From CAZQFV01 sp964592645 (GTDB lineage Bacteria; Chloroflexota; Chloroflexia; DTKN01): a stretch of DNA of 64,000 bases. Of the stretch, positions 9,469 through 17,499 are shown in pieces. Both the position numbers and the translations under genes were made by a program. Position 1 is the stretch's first letter, and each line of letters opens with the position of its first letter. The stretch is from assembly GCA_964592645.1 (NCBI GenBank), contig CAZQFV010000019.1, forward strand, positions 20,838 to 84,837, given 5' to 3'. The notes beneath the pieces were generated by a model, which ran no database searches, was not told the origin of the DNA, and worked only from the letters and a program-made list of their open reading frames with translations.

Positions 9469-9837
9469 TTACAGCCGGCGCAGCAGTTCGGCCGCCGTGC
9501 GCTTCATGTCCAGGAACACCAGGCCCAGCTTGGCGTTCTTGCGCGCCAGGGCCGTCAGTACCGCCTCTTCCCCCACCGACATCAACAGCACGTAGCCATC
9601 TTCCCCACGGACAAAGACCTGGTCCAGCGTGCCGCGGTGCAGCTCGGTGGCGATGCGTTCGCCCAAGGAGAGCATGGCCGCGCTCATAGCCGAGACGCGA
9701 TCCTCCTCGACATCGGCCGGCAGCGCCGAAGCGATGATCAGACCGTCGACGCTGACCACAGCCGAAGCCTCGATATCGGGGGTAGTCATCTGCAACTCCT
9801 TGAGCAGTTTCACCATCTCCTCGGTACGTGTGGCCAT
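9469..9837 (-). CDS. Roadblock/LC7 domain protein
   Basis: The 122-residue product has the single-domain roadblock/LC7 fold: an N-terminal helix, then ASAVVSVDGLIIASALP, the helix SAMSAAMLSLGERIA, and the strand YVLLMSVGEEAVLTALA. Such proteins regulate small GTPases (MglB type) or multi-component signalling. GAGGAGGG lies just upstream of the ATG at 9837. It is divergently transcribed from the PASTA kinase gene with near-identical promoter cores, which suggests coordinated expression. No MglA-type GTPase is seen in the window. Confidence 0.88.
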   Translation of the reverse strand: MATRTEEMVKLLKELQMTTPDIEASAVVSVDGLIIASALPADVEEDRVSAMSAAMLSLGERIATELHRGTLDQVFVRGEDGYVLLMSVGEEAVLTALARKNAKLGLVFLDMKRTAAELLRRL

Positions 9838-9921
9838 GCTTGCCCTCCTCGTTGTAAACGTCTCGCCGGATCAGAAGACATACCCAAACGGCCTACCGCC
9901 GTCCGCGATCGACTTGGTTCT

Positions 9922-9950
9922 ATTGTACTACAAGATTTCCCAAGATGCAA
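9922..9950 (-). promoter_or_regulatory. Promoter of the roadblock gene
   Basis: Minus strand TTGCAT, 17 bases, TACAAT. Its -10 region is part of a 14-bp inverted repeat shared with the divergent kinase promoter. Confidence 0.65.
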
Positions 9951-9969
9951 CCGGCCGGCTGAAGCTGCA

Positions 9970-9998
9970 TTGCACAGAGCCGCGGGTTGTAGTACAAT
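9970..9998 (+). promoter_or_regulatory. Promoter of the PASTA kinase gene
   Basis: TTGCAC, 17 bases, TACAAT, with the transcript start expected near 10005. Confidence 0.7.
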
Positions 9999-10061
9999 AG
10001 ACGCCAGGTATCCGGCAACAACCGGCAGCGACCGCTCTCCCAGAAGTCCCGGAGGCAGCAT

Positions 10062-11864
10062 ATGACCGGACTCATCCTTGGCAACCGCTACGAGGTGCAG
10101 GAGCTGATCGGACAGGGCGGCATGGCCCTGGTCTATCGCGCCCGCGACCGGGTGCTCGACCGCCCCGTCGCCGTCAAGATCCTGCGCCCCGAGTACACCA
10201 CCGACGCCAACCTGGTTGCCCGCTTCCAGCGCGAGGCCCGCGCCGCCGCCAACCTAGTCTATCCCAACATCGTCGCCGTCTACGATGTCGGCCAGGACGG
10301 CACCAACTACTATATCGTCATGGAGTACGTCGCCGGCCCCACCCTGAAGGACATCATCCGCCAGCGCGCTCCCCTGTCGGTCGAACAGGCGCTGAAGACC
10401 GCCGAACAGGTCTGCATGGCCCTGGAGTACGCCCATCGCCACGGCGTTATCCACCGCGACATCAAGCCGCAGAACATCCTCCTCAACGAGGATGAGGAGG
10501 TGGTCAAGGTCACCGACTTTGGCATCGCCAAGAGCATCCTCGATCCCGAAACCACTGCCGATCGCCTGGCCCTGGGCACCGTCAAGTACATCAGCCCGGA
10601 GCAGGCCCGCGGCGTGGAGGTCGTGCCGCAGTCAGACCTCTATTCGCTGGGCGTCGTCCTCTACGAGATGCTCACCGGGCAGCAGCCCTTCGACGGCGAG
10701 ACGCCCGTCAGCATCGCTCGGCAGCACGCCGATGCCCGCCCCCGGTCGCCCCGCCAACTCAACCCCTACATCCCGCCGCCCGTGGAGACGATCATCCTGC
10801 GGGCGCTGGCCAAGGACCCCCGCGAGCGGTTCGCCAGTGCCCGCGAGATGCGCCTCTCCCTGGAGCGCTACCGGCTGGCCGGCGCCGAGGTCACCGGCCC
10901 GCTCCCCCAGCCGCTGCCCATCCCGCCGGAGGCGGCCCGCCCGACGGCGGTACAGCGGCCGGACACCTTCCACCCCGAGGTCCCGGCCCATCCGTCCTAC
11001 CCTACCCCCCGCCGGCCGGCCGCCGCTCCCCAGCAGCGCGGCCTGGGAGTGATCGGCGCCATCCTGCTCATCCTGATCGCCGCCGGACTCGTCGGCCTCT
11101 TTGTGCTGGGCTCCCAGGCCTGGCCCCGGCTGTTCCCCACCCCCGTGCCCCCTCCCCCCACGGCGACCCCGCCTCCCACCGCCCTACTCCAGGTCGTCGT
11201 GCCCGACGTCAAGGGCCTGACCCGCGACGAGGCCTGCCGGCGGCTACAGCAGTTCGGCCTGAACTGCGCCGAGGGCCAAGCCCGCTTCGATCCCTACGCC
11301 GAGGCCGGCCGCGTCGTCGGCCAGGAGCCCACCTACGGCGTCGCCGTGGAGCAGGGCTCCGTGGTGACCCTCTTCCTGGCCGCGCCGCCCGGCCTGGCCC
11401 AAATCCCTATGGTGGTGCAGATGTCCTTCCCGGGTGCCAAGCTCCTCCTGGAGCAGGCCGGCTTCCGCGTAGCGCAGGCCGAGGTCGGCTGCGTGAGCAC
11501 GCCACCGGGCTATGTGGACCATCAGGACCCCCCGGGCGGCCGGCAGGACATCCAGGGGATCACCGTCACCGTCTATGTCAGCGTCGGCGACCAGTCGGTC
11601 TTGCCGGAGCTGCTGCGTGTGCCGCTGGAAGAAGCCCGACAGCGCATCGCCCAGGCCGGCCTGGTCCTGCGCTGGGAACAGCCCCAGACCCAGGCCAACA
11701 TGCCGCCCGGCGTGGACATCGACAGCCTGGGCCGGCCCGGCCAGGTGATCAGCTACATCGTCACCTACGGCGGGCGGAGCTACAACAGCGGCGAACGACG
11801 CGCGGGCGACAAGGTGCCCTGCGGGGCGACAATCGACGTGGGGTACTACGCGACATCGCCATGA
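10062..11864 (+). CDS. PASTA-domain Ser/Thr protein kinase (PknB/StkP type)
   Basis: Residues 1-265 form a Hanks-type kinase: glycine loop GQGGMALVYRARD, VAVKILR lysine, HRDIKPQNILL catalytic loop (about 130) and DFGIAKS (about 151). A proline-rich linker (275-325) leads to one TM segment (GVIGAILLILIAAGLVGLF). The outside part carries three PASTA-like units beginning VPDVKGLTRDEACRRL, IPMVVQMSFPGAKLLL and LPELLRVPLEEARQRI, which in this family bind cell-wall or envelope ligands. Start ATG at 10062 follows CCGGAGG. The stop overlaps the next start (ATGA), so the downstream polymerase-like gene is coupled to it, suggesting control of surface polysaccharide. Confidence 0.95.
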   Translation: MTGLILGNRYEVQELIGQGGMALVYRARDRVLDRPVAVKILRPEYTTDANLVARFQREARAAANLVYPNIVAVYDVGQDGTNYYIVMEYVAGPTLKDIIRQRAPLSVEQALKTAEQVCMALEYAHRHGVIHRDIKPQNILLNEDEEVVKVTDFGIAKSILDPETTADRLALGTVKYISPEQARGVEVVPQSDLYSLGVVLYEMLTGQQPFDGETPVSIARQHADARPRSPRQLNPYIPPPVETIILRALAKDPRERFASAREMRLSLERYRLAGAEVTGPLPQPLPIPPEAARPTAVQRPDTFHPEVPAHPSYPTPRRPAAAPQQRGLGVIGAILLILIAAGLVGLFVLGSQAWPRLFPTPVPPPPTATPPPTALLQVVVPDVKGLTRDEACRRLQQFGLNCAEGQARFDPYAEAGRVVGQEPTYGVAVEQGSVVTLFLAAPPGLAQIPMVVQMSFPGAKLLLEQAGFRVAQAEVGCVSTPPGYVDHQDPPGGRQDIQGITVTVYVSVGDQSVLPELLRVPLEEARQRIAQAGLVLRWEQPQTQANMPPGVDIDSLGRPGQVISYIVTYGGRSYNSGERRAGDKVPCGATIDVGYYATSP

Positions 11865-13384
11865 GCCCACTTTCCTTTCCCCGGCAACGGGGCGGCAAGT
11901 TTCTGCCGCGCCGGAAAGGCTGGATTGCCCACGGCATACCCCGGACGGTCCGCCTCGCCGGCCTCGCGTTCCTGCTCCTGGCCGGCCTGGGGGCCGGCCT
12001 GTTGGCCGCGCGCTACGGGCTGCTCGTCTCCCTGGCCACCCTGGGCGGGCTGGCGGCCGGCATCGCCGCCCTTTTCTCCCCCTGGACCGGCCTGCTCCTC
12101 GCCCTGGCCGTCGCCGTCCTCCTGCCCTTCGGCCACCTGCCGCTCCGCGCGGGGCTGAACCCTTCCCTCCTGGAGCTGCCCCTCCTGGGTTGCCTGGCCG
12201 GATGGTCGCTGGCCCCGCTCCTGCGGGACGACCGGCGCTGGCGCTTTTCCTGGCCGGATGCGCCGGTCTGGGTGCTGATCTCCCTGGCCACCTGCTCCCT
12301 CATGCTGGGCTGGGAAAGGGGCGGAAACTCGAACTTGCTCCACAACCATTTCGAGTTCATGCTGGCCCTGGCGGCCTTCTTCGCCGCGCGCCAGTTGGCG
12401 CGCGACCCCCGGCGGCGGCGCCAGTTCGGCGCCGTGCTGCTCCTGGCGGCCGGCCTGGCCGCACTGCTCGGACTGCTCCTGTACGCCCTGCCCGACCGCG
12501 CCTCCCTGGACCTGCTCGTGCGCCTGGGCCCACTGGGCTACCCCACCAGCGGGCGGGTCCTGCGCTATGTCGAGGACGACCCCAACGGCCTGGAGCGGGC
12601 CATCGGCACCGCCGTAGACCCCAACAGCTTTGGCGGCATGCTCGCCCTGGCCGCCGCGGTGGCCCTCGGAGAGATCCTGGAACGTTGGAAAGGGCTCCGG
12701 GGACGGGTGTCCTCCCGCCCTGCCGCTCCCCCGTCTCCCACTCCCTCTGCCGGGGTGCTCCCCCTGCCGCTTCTCCTCTCGATCCTGGCCGTGCTCCTCG
12801 CCTGCCTCTACCTCACCTACTCCCGGGCGGCCCTGGGCGGGCTGGCAGTGGGCGCGCTGTTCCTCGTTGCCGCCCGCTATCGCCGGCTGTGGTGGGCGGT
12901 CCTGGCGGCGGCCGTGCTCCTCGCCGGGGCGGTCGCCGCCATGGGGCTGGATCATCCCGTCGTGGCGCGCTTCCGCCAGGGGCTGGCCTTCCAGGACCTG
13001 GCCAACCGGATGCGCCTGGAGGAGTACGCCGCTGCCTGGACCATCGTGCGGCGCTACCCGGTCCTGGGGGTGGGGTTCGGCAGCGCCCCCGATGCCGATC
13101 TCACCCTGGGGGTATCCAGCATCTACCTGACCGCCGCCGAGCGGATGGGCATCGTAGGTCTATCGGCCTTCCTGGGAGCGGTGGGGGCGGCTTGCTGGCA
13201 AGCCCTGCGGTTCGCGCGAGGTGAGGAGGAAGGGGCCGGCCGGCGGATCGCCCTCCTGTCCGGGGTGGTTGCGGCACTGGCCATCGGCCTGCTGGACCAC
13301 TACTTCTTCAACCCCGAGTTCCCCCACATGGCGGCGCTCTTCTGGGCCACGCTCGGGATGGCCGGCGCCGATCAGGGCTACTGA
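11861..13384 (+). CDS. O-antigen ligase/Wzy-like polytopic membrane protein
   Basis: The 507-residue product has about 10-12 hydrophobic segments. The region GVGFGSAPD in the last third, after a conserved basic stretch, is typical of the O-antigen ligase/polymerase family (Wzy_C). A small proline-rich loop at about 285-300 breaks the TM array. It overlaps the kinase gene by four bases. Likely role: polymerising or transferring exported glycans; the substrate cannot be told. Confidence 0.75.
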   Translation: MSPLSFPRQRGGKFLPRRKGWIAHGIPRTVRLAGLAFLLLAGLGAGLLAARYGLLVSLATLGGLAAGIAALFSPWTGLLLALAVAVLLPFGHLPLRAGLNPSLLELPLLGCLAGWSLAPLLRDDRRWRFSWPDAPVWVLISLATCSLMLGWERGGNSNLLHNHFEFMLALAAFFAARQLARDPRRRRQFGAVLLLAAGLAALLGLLLYALPDRASLDLLVRLGPLGYPTSGRVLRYVEDDPNGLERAIGTAVDPNSFGGMLALAAAVALGEILERWKGLRGRVSSRPAAPPSPTPSAGVLPLPLLLSILAVLLACLYLTYSRAALGGLAVGALFLVAARYRRLWWAVLAAAVLLAGAVAAMGLDHPVVARFRQGLAFQDLANRMRLEEYAAAWTIVRRYPVLGVGFGSAPDADLTLGVSSIYLTAAERMGIVGLSAFLGAVGAACWQALRFARGEEEGAGRRIALLSGVVAALAIGLLDHYFFNPEFPHMAALFWATLGMAGADQGY

Positions 13385-13451
13385 CTCCTGCGTAGCTCGC
13401 CATACTGCCTTGAAGCCGAAATCCGCGCGCACCGACTTTAGAGATCAAAAG

Positions 13452-13480
13452 TTGCACGTTCCCCCATTTTCGGGTACAAT
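13452..13480 (+). promoter_or_regulatory. Promoter of the GAPDH gene
   Basis: TTGCAC, 17 bases, TACAAT, with the same core as the kinase promoter; start codon 73 bases downstream. Confidence 0.7.
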
Positions 13481-13552
13481 CCTGGCGTTGGGTCCATATT
13501 TCTGCCGCTGAAAACGGGGCAACGGCCCCCTATAGCGTACAAGGAGGCAACT

Positions 13553-14563
13553 GTGTCAAAACGCGTAGGAATCAACGGGTTTGGACGTGTCGGGCGACAA
13601 GTCTTCAAGGCGATCCTGGACTTTTACCCGGGCGAGTTGGAAGTCGTGGCCGTCAACGACATCACCGACGCCCCCACCCTGGCGCATCTGCTGCGCTACG
13701 ACTCGGTCTACGGCTCCTTCGACGGCGAGGTGGAGGTCGGGGAAACGGGGTTGATCGTCGACGGCGACGAGGTGCGCGTCCTGGCGGAGAAGGAACCGGG
13801 CAAGCTCCCCTGGCGCGACCTGGGGGTGGACCTGGTCATCGAGTCCACCGGGCGTTTTACGGAGGCCGACAAGGCCCGTCCGCACATCGACGCCGGGGCC
13901 AAGAAGGTGATCATCACGGCGCCGGCCAAGGGCGAGGACATCACCATCGTCCTGGGGGTGAACGAGGGCAGCTACGACCCGGAGAAGCATCACATCATCT
14001 CCAACGCCTCCTGCACCACCAACTGCCTGGCCCCGGTGGCCAAGGTCCTCAACGACAGCTTTGGCGTGGTGCGCGGCCTGATGACGACGATCCACTCCTA
14101 CACCGCCGACCAGCGGCTGGTCGACTCTCCGCACAAGGACCTGCGCCGGGCGCGCCACGCCGCGATGAACATCGTGCCCACCACTACCGGGGCGGCCAGG
14201 GCCCTGGGGCTGGTCCTGCCGGAGCTCAAGGGCAAGTTCGACGGCATCGCCCTGCGCGTGCCCACGCCCACCGTCTCGGTGGTCGACTTTTTCGTCGAGC
14301 TGGCCAAGCCGGCCACGGCCGAGGAGATCAACAACGCCTTCCGCGCCGCCGCCGACGAAGAGCTGGACGGCATCCTCTTTGTCAACGACGAGCCGCTGGT
14401 CTCCTCCGACTTTATCGGCTCGGACTTTTCCAGCATCGTCGATGCCCCGCTGACGCTGGTGATCGGCGGAACCATGGCCAAGGTGATGGCCTGGTACGAC
14501 AACGAGTGGGGCTACTCGGTGCGCGTGGCAGACCTGGCGGCGCTGGTAGCGGAGATGTTGTAA
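13553..14563 (+). CDS. gap: Type I glyceraldehyde-3-phosphate dehydrogenase
   Basis: The 336-residue product is full length for the family. It converts glyceraldehyde-3-phosphate, phosphate and NAD to 1,3-bisphosphoglycerate in glycolysis, in the cytosol. The Rossmann start is GINGFGRVGRQ, the catalytic cysteine lies in NASCTTNCLAP, and NEWGYSVRV closes the catalytic domain. Start is GTG after AAGGAGGCAACT. It is monocistronic: own promoter upstream and a strong GC hairpin directly downstream. Confidence 0.97.
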   Translation: MSKRVGINGFGRVGRQVFKAILDFYPGELEVVAVNDITDAPTLAHLLRYDSVYGSFDGEVEVGETGLIVDGDEVRVLAEKEPGKLPWRDLGVDLVIESTGRFTEADKARPHIDAGAKKVIITAPAKGEDITIVLGVNEGSYDPEKHHIISNASCTTNCLAPVAKVLNDSFGVVRGLMTTIHSYTADQRLVDSPHKDLRRARHAAMNIVPTTTGAARALGLVLPELKGKFDGIALRVPTPTVSVVDFFVELAKPATAEEINNAFRAAADEELDGILFVNDEPLVSSDFIGSDFSSIVDAPLTLVIGGTMAKVMAWYDNEWGYSVRVADLAALVAEML

Positions 14564-14574
14564 TCGCGATGATC

Positions 14575-14600
14575 CCGGGGCGCGGCGGGCCGCGCCCCGG
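14575..14600 (+). terminator. GC hairpin after gap
   Basis: 12-bp arms CCGGGGCGCGGC / GCCGCGCCCCGG separated by two bases, 11 bases after the gap stop. No T-run follows, so termination is inferred. Confidence 0.5.
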
Positions 14601-14609
14601 CCGGTGGAG

Positions 14610-14645
14610 ATCGCCAGGGGCGCGGACGTCCGCGCCCCTGGCGAT
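14610..14645. repeat. Perfect 36-bp palindrome
   Basis: 18-base arms (ATCGCCAGGGGCGCGGAC and its exact complement) meet with no spacer. It lies between gap and the nuclease gene; it could be a second terminator, a cruciform or a dyad binding site. Confidence 0.7.
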
Positions 14646-14662
14646 TGCCCAGGGAGGACCCG

Positions 14663-15460
14663 ATGGTCCTGCCTCCCGGTTTTTCCTTCACCCAGACCGC
14701 GCTGCGCACCTACCAGGAGTGCCCCTACCGCTTCCGGCTGCGCTATCTGGCCCAGATCCCCTGGACGGCCTGGCTGCCCGAGCCGGGCGTGGAGGAGGTA
14801 CTGGAACGCGGCCGGCGCTTCCACGAACTGGCGCGGCAACACTACCTGGGGCTGGATGTGGCCGAGCAGGCCGCGGCGGCCGAGCCCGAACTGGCGGCCT
14901 GGTGGGACTCGTTGCGCGCGGCCCCCCCGGACCTGGCCCGCTATTTCCGCCTCTACCCCGAGGCCGGACTGTCGATCCCCTTCGGCGACTATCGCCTGGC
15001 GGCGCGCTACGACCTGCTGGCAGCCGGCCCGGATGAAGCCCTGGTCGTCGATTGGAAGACCGGGCAGGAGCTGGCCCCTCCCGAGTTCCTGGCGCAGCAC
15101 CTCCAGACGCGCGTTTACCTGTACGTCCTGGCCGAGGGTGGAGCCGCCTACCATGGCGGCCGGCCATGGGAGCCCTCCACGTTGGCCATGCTCTACTGGC
15201 ATCCCCAGGGGCCCCGGCAGGCGCGCCTGTCCTACAGCGCGGCCCAGAAGGTCGCCGACCGGGCCTTCCTGACGGCGTTGGTGAGCGAGATCGCCGCCCG
15301 CGCCCTGGACGAGTTCCTGCCGACGGCCGAGCGGGAGCGCTGCGGCCGCTGCGCCTACGCGCCCCTGTGCGGCCAGGCCGGATCCCCGGAGGAATGGGAG
15401 GCGGAAGAGGACGAGGCCTGGGACGACCTGGCGGCCGGCGTCCCGCCGCTGAGCGATTGA
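14663..15460 (+). CDS. RecB/Cas4-like PD-(D/E)XK nuclease with a cysteine cluster
   Basis: The 265-residue product fits the PDDEXK_1 group. SFTQTALRTYQECPYRFRL opens the domain with the first cysteine; RYDLLAAG followed by ALVVDWKTGQ supplies the D and D-x-K catalytic residues. The C-terminus has CGRCAYAPLC, so four cysteines could hold a 4Fe-4S cluster as in AddB and Cas4. ATG at 14663 follows AGGGAGGACCCG; an upstream TTG at 14645 lies inside the palindrome and is less likely. No CRISPR genes are nearby, so a repair role is more likely than Cas4. Confidence 0.85.
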   Translation: MVLPPGFSFTQTALRTYQECPYRFRLRYLAQIPWTAWLPEPGVEEVLERGRRFHELARQHYLGLDVAEQAAAAEPELAAWWDSLRAAPPDLARYFRLYPEAGLSIPFGDYRLAARYDLLAAGPDEALVVDWKTGQELAPPEFLAQHLQTRVYLYVLAEGGAAYHGGRPWEPSTLAMLYWHPQGPRQARLSYSAAQKVADRAFLTALVSEIAARALDEFLPTAERERCGRCAYAPLCGQAGSPEEWEAEEDEAWDDLAAGVPPLSD

Positions 15461-15470
15461 GCCGGACAGA

Positions 15471-15500
15471 GACCACCGCGGCGGGACGGCCGCGGTGGTC
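15471..15500. terminator. Hairpin between convergent genes
   Basis: 12-bp arms GACCACCGCGGC / GCCGCGGTGGTC with a 6-base loop sit between the converging nuclease and ssb genes. The rest of 15501-15587 is very GC-rich with weaker dyads and no gene. Confidence 0.5.
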
Positions 15501-15587
15501 GACAGGCCGGGGGCTCGATCGGCCCCGCCGGCGGTCGCGGCGCCGGGGTCGGTCCCCAGGCGGCGGCCGGCGGTGCCGGGGGCCCTG

Positions 15588-15995
15588 CTAAAGCGGGATC
15601 TCGGCCAGTTGCTCGATCTCCTCTTCCTCAACCTCGGCGTTCTCGGCCGAAGGCTGCTGCCCGTTGCCCCGCGGGAGCAAGATCAGGTCGCGCGCCACCA
15701 GCTCGGTGATGTAGTGAGTCTGACCGTCATTGCCCTCGTAGGAGCGGGTGTCCAGGCGGCCGTCGATATAGACGGGGGCGCCCTTCTGCAGGTACTGGTT
15801 AGCCACCTCGGCCAGGCGGCCCCAGGCGACGATGCGGAACCACTCCGCCTTCTCGTGCGGCTGGCCTTCCGAGTCGCGCCAACGATGGTTGACGGCCACG
15901 CGAAAGTTCGTCACGGCCCGGCCCGTGGGGGTGTAGCGCATCTCCGGGTCTCCACCCAAATACCCGATGATCTGGGTGCGGTTCAGTCCACGCAT
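15588..15995 (-). CDS. ssb: Single-stranded DNA-binding protein
   Basis: The 135-residue product has the OB fold at about 1-105 (start MRGLNRTQIIGYLGGDPEMR, core AEWFRIVAWGRLAE, VYIDGRLDTRSY) followed by a short acidic tail ending LAEIPL, which matches the protein-docking tip (D-D-I-P-F type) of bacterial SSBs. It coats single-stranded DNA in replication and repair. Ribosome site GGAGGG precedes the ATG. It has its own consensus promoter at 16057-16085. Confidence 0.95.
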   Translation of the reverse strand: MRGLNRTQIIGYLGGDPEMRYTPTGRAVTNFRVAVNHRWRDSEGQPHEKAEWFRIVAWGRLAEVANQYLQKGAPVYIDGRLDTRSYEGNDGQTHYITELVARDLILLPRGNGQQPSAENAEVEEEEIEQLAEIPL

Positions 15996-16056
15996 TGTAC
16001 TCCCTCCTTCTTGTCCTCAAGCAATCCCATCCAACGCCCTTCGGCCTGCCGCCTGT

Positions 16057-16085
16057 ATTCTACCACATATTCGCCCACTTGTCAA
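16057..16085 (-). promoter_or_regulatory. ssb promoter
   Basis: Minus strand TTGACA, 17 bases, TAGAAT, about 60 bases before the ssb start. Confidence 0.75.
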
Positions 16086-16200
16086 TAGTGAGTGCAATGG
16101 ATGTATGGATTCCCCACTTTGCGGGACAACGCGATCGGGAGCAATCGCCCATAACCCGTCGTCCGGGCGGCCCTGAAGCGCACGAAGGGCGCCGAGGTCT

Positions 16201-17055
16201 CTAGGGCCCGGGCGAGGCCGTCAGCCCTTCCTGGCAGTAACGCCGGGACTGCTGCAAGACCTGGAGTACATGGGGGCGGTTCCAGAAGCGCAAGGCCATG
16301 GGGCTCAATTCCAGCGTGATCAGCCCCCGGTAGCCGCTGCGGCCCAGGTCGGCGAGCAGCGGGCGTAGCGGCAGGCGGCCGGTGCCGGGCGGGCGGTGGT
16401 GGCTCAAGATGGAGCGGGGGTAGGAGAAGCGGTCCCACCAACCGGCGGAGGCAATGTCGCTGAGGTGGATATTGACCAAGCGCTCGCGGACGACGTGGTA
16501 GGTCTCCAGGAGCGGCATGGGCAGGGTGCTGGCGTGGGCGGTATCCAGGACGATGCCACATCCCACGGCGCGGGCCAGATGGAGCAGGGCGGCAGGGTCG
16601 TCGAGGAGGGCCAGGGGTTCGTCCGGCCGGCGGTTGCGGTTCTCCAGGGCGACATCGATGCCGCTGCCGGAGAGGGCCTCCTGGAGGGCCTCCAGGGTGC
16701 GGCGGAAGCGCCGCATGCGGCGTTCGTTTTCCCGGAGAGCGGCGGGCGTATGCAGGACGACGATGCGGCAGCCGGGGAGGGCGCGGGCCAGCTCCGCGGC
16801 GCGGCGCATGGTGTCCACGGAGCGGCTCCAGCCGGGCAGCGGCACGGTGGGCGGATGGACGCTGGCCACGACCAGGCCGGCCGCCTGGGCCTGGTAGTGG
16901 ATACGCTCCGGGCCGGTCCAGGCGTTGGCCGGCGTGATGGAGAGCTCCACGCCGTCCAGGCCGGCCGCGGCTATGGTACGGAAGCCGCCGGCCAGCGAGG
17001 CAAAGTAGAGCGAAGCTGTCGAAAGGAGCAAGGTCGGCCCCGGTTCAGCGCTCAT
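16201..17055 (-). CDS. Sugar phosphate isomerase/epimerase-like TIM barrel protein
   Basis: The 284-residue product has the xylose-isomerase-like TIM barrel pattern: GLDGVELSI near the start, VVASVHPP, IVVLHTPA, IDVALENRNRR (metal-binding glutamate), GIVLDTAHAS (aspartate and histidine), NIHLSDIAS and GLITLELSP. These match the metal-ligand strands of the AP_endonuc_2 superfamily; the substrate cannot be predicted. The start is the ATG at 17055 next to the right boundary of backbone DNA. A promoter at 17246-17274 would give a long leader of about 185 bases that includes the recombinase remnant. Confidence 0.8.
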   Translation of the reverse strand: MSAEPGPTLLLSTASLYFASLAGGFRTIAAAGLDGVELSITPANAWTGPERIHYQAQAAGLVVASVHPPTVPLPGWSRSVDTMRRAAELARALPGCRIVVLHTPAALRENERRMRRFRRTLEALQEALSGSGIDVALENRNRRPDEPLALLDDPAALLHLARAVGCGIVLDTAHASTLPMPLLETYHVVRERLVNIHLSDIASAGWWDRFSYPRSILSHHRPPGTGRLPLRPLLADLGRSGYRGLITLELSPMALRFWNRPHVLQVLQQSRRYCQEGLTASPGP

Positions 17056-17080
17056 CGCACCCCCAAAAGGAGCAACAAAA

Positions 17081-17139
17081 AAGTAGCCCCAGGGGGATAC
17101 CGGTCCAATTACCGCAGTTCCCCCGGCTTTGCTTCACAA
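17081..17139 (+). repeat. Recombinase 3'-end remnant; left copy of a direct repeat
   Basis: Bases 17081-17119 are identical to 45711-45749, and similarity continues for about 20 more. Read in the recombinase frame it encodes SSPRGIPVQLPQFPRLCFTI, the last residues of the recombinase at 45777. Differences after base 39 are nearly all synonymous, so this is a gene-end remnant or an attachment site derived from one. Homology stops abruptly on the left. Confidence 0.75.
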
Positions 17140-17245
17140 TCCCGTTAGAGCACAAGGAAAAGTCCTCGTGACCACGGCCGTGACACGCCGTGGCTTCATC
17201 GCCTGTTCGAAACGCCGGGAACAGCATCGGTTGTTAACCGGCCAC

Positions 17246-17274
17246 AGTATAGCACAGGCCGGCGTGCCTGGCAA
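17246..17274 (-). promoter_or_regulatory. Promoter facing the isomerase-like gene
   Basis: Minus strand TTGCCA, 17 bases, TATACT. Confidence 0.5.
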
Positions 17275-17331
17275 AAAGGTTAGGCATGGTGTCTTTGGTG
17301 AGTAATTCGGCAATGTTGGATTCGGGGCCTG

Positions 17332-17413
17332 CCTCTCCCCACCCCCGCCCGCCTGCGGCGGGCACCCCCTCCCCCCTCCACGAAGTGGAGGGGGGAGGGG
17401 GCAGGGGGAGAGG
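17332..17413. repeat. C-rich/G-rich palindromic dispersed repeat, copy 1
   Basis: An 82-bp imperfect inverted repeat, with arms of the type CCCCCTCCCCCCTCCAC / GTGGAGGGGGGAGGGGG around a short loop, preceded by CCTGCGGCGGG. Related copies lie at 18595-18665 and 21901-21980. Confidence 0.75.
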
Positions 17414-17499
17414 GGAGGCGGGAAAGACGAACCTAACACTGTCGAGGTAAATACTCCAGTGGTTGATTGGCGGGGGCACACCCCGAGGAGCGCAGCAAG

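Noticed and set aside
14663..15460. Cas4 of a CRISPR system
   Set aside because: No repeats, Cas1 or Cas2 are in the window; the cysteine pattern also occurs in AddB/RecB-like proteins.
13556..15631. Minus-strand open frame of 691 codons
   Set aside because: Antisense to gap and the nuclease gene; high-GC artefact.
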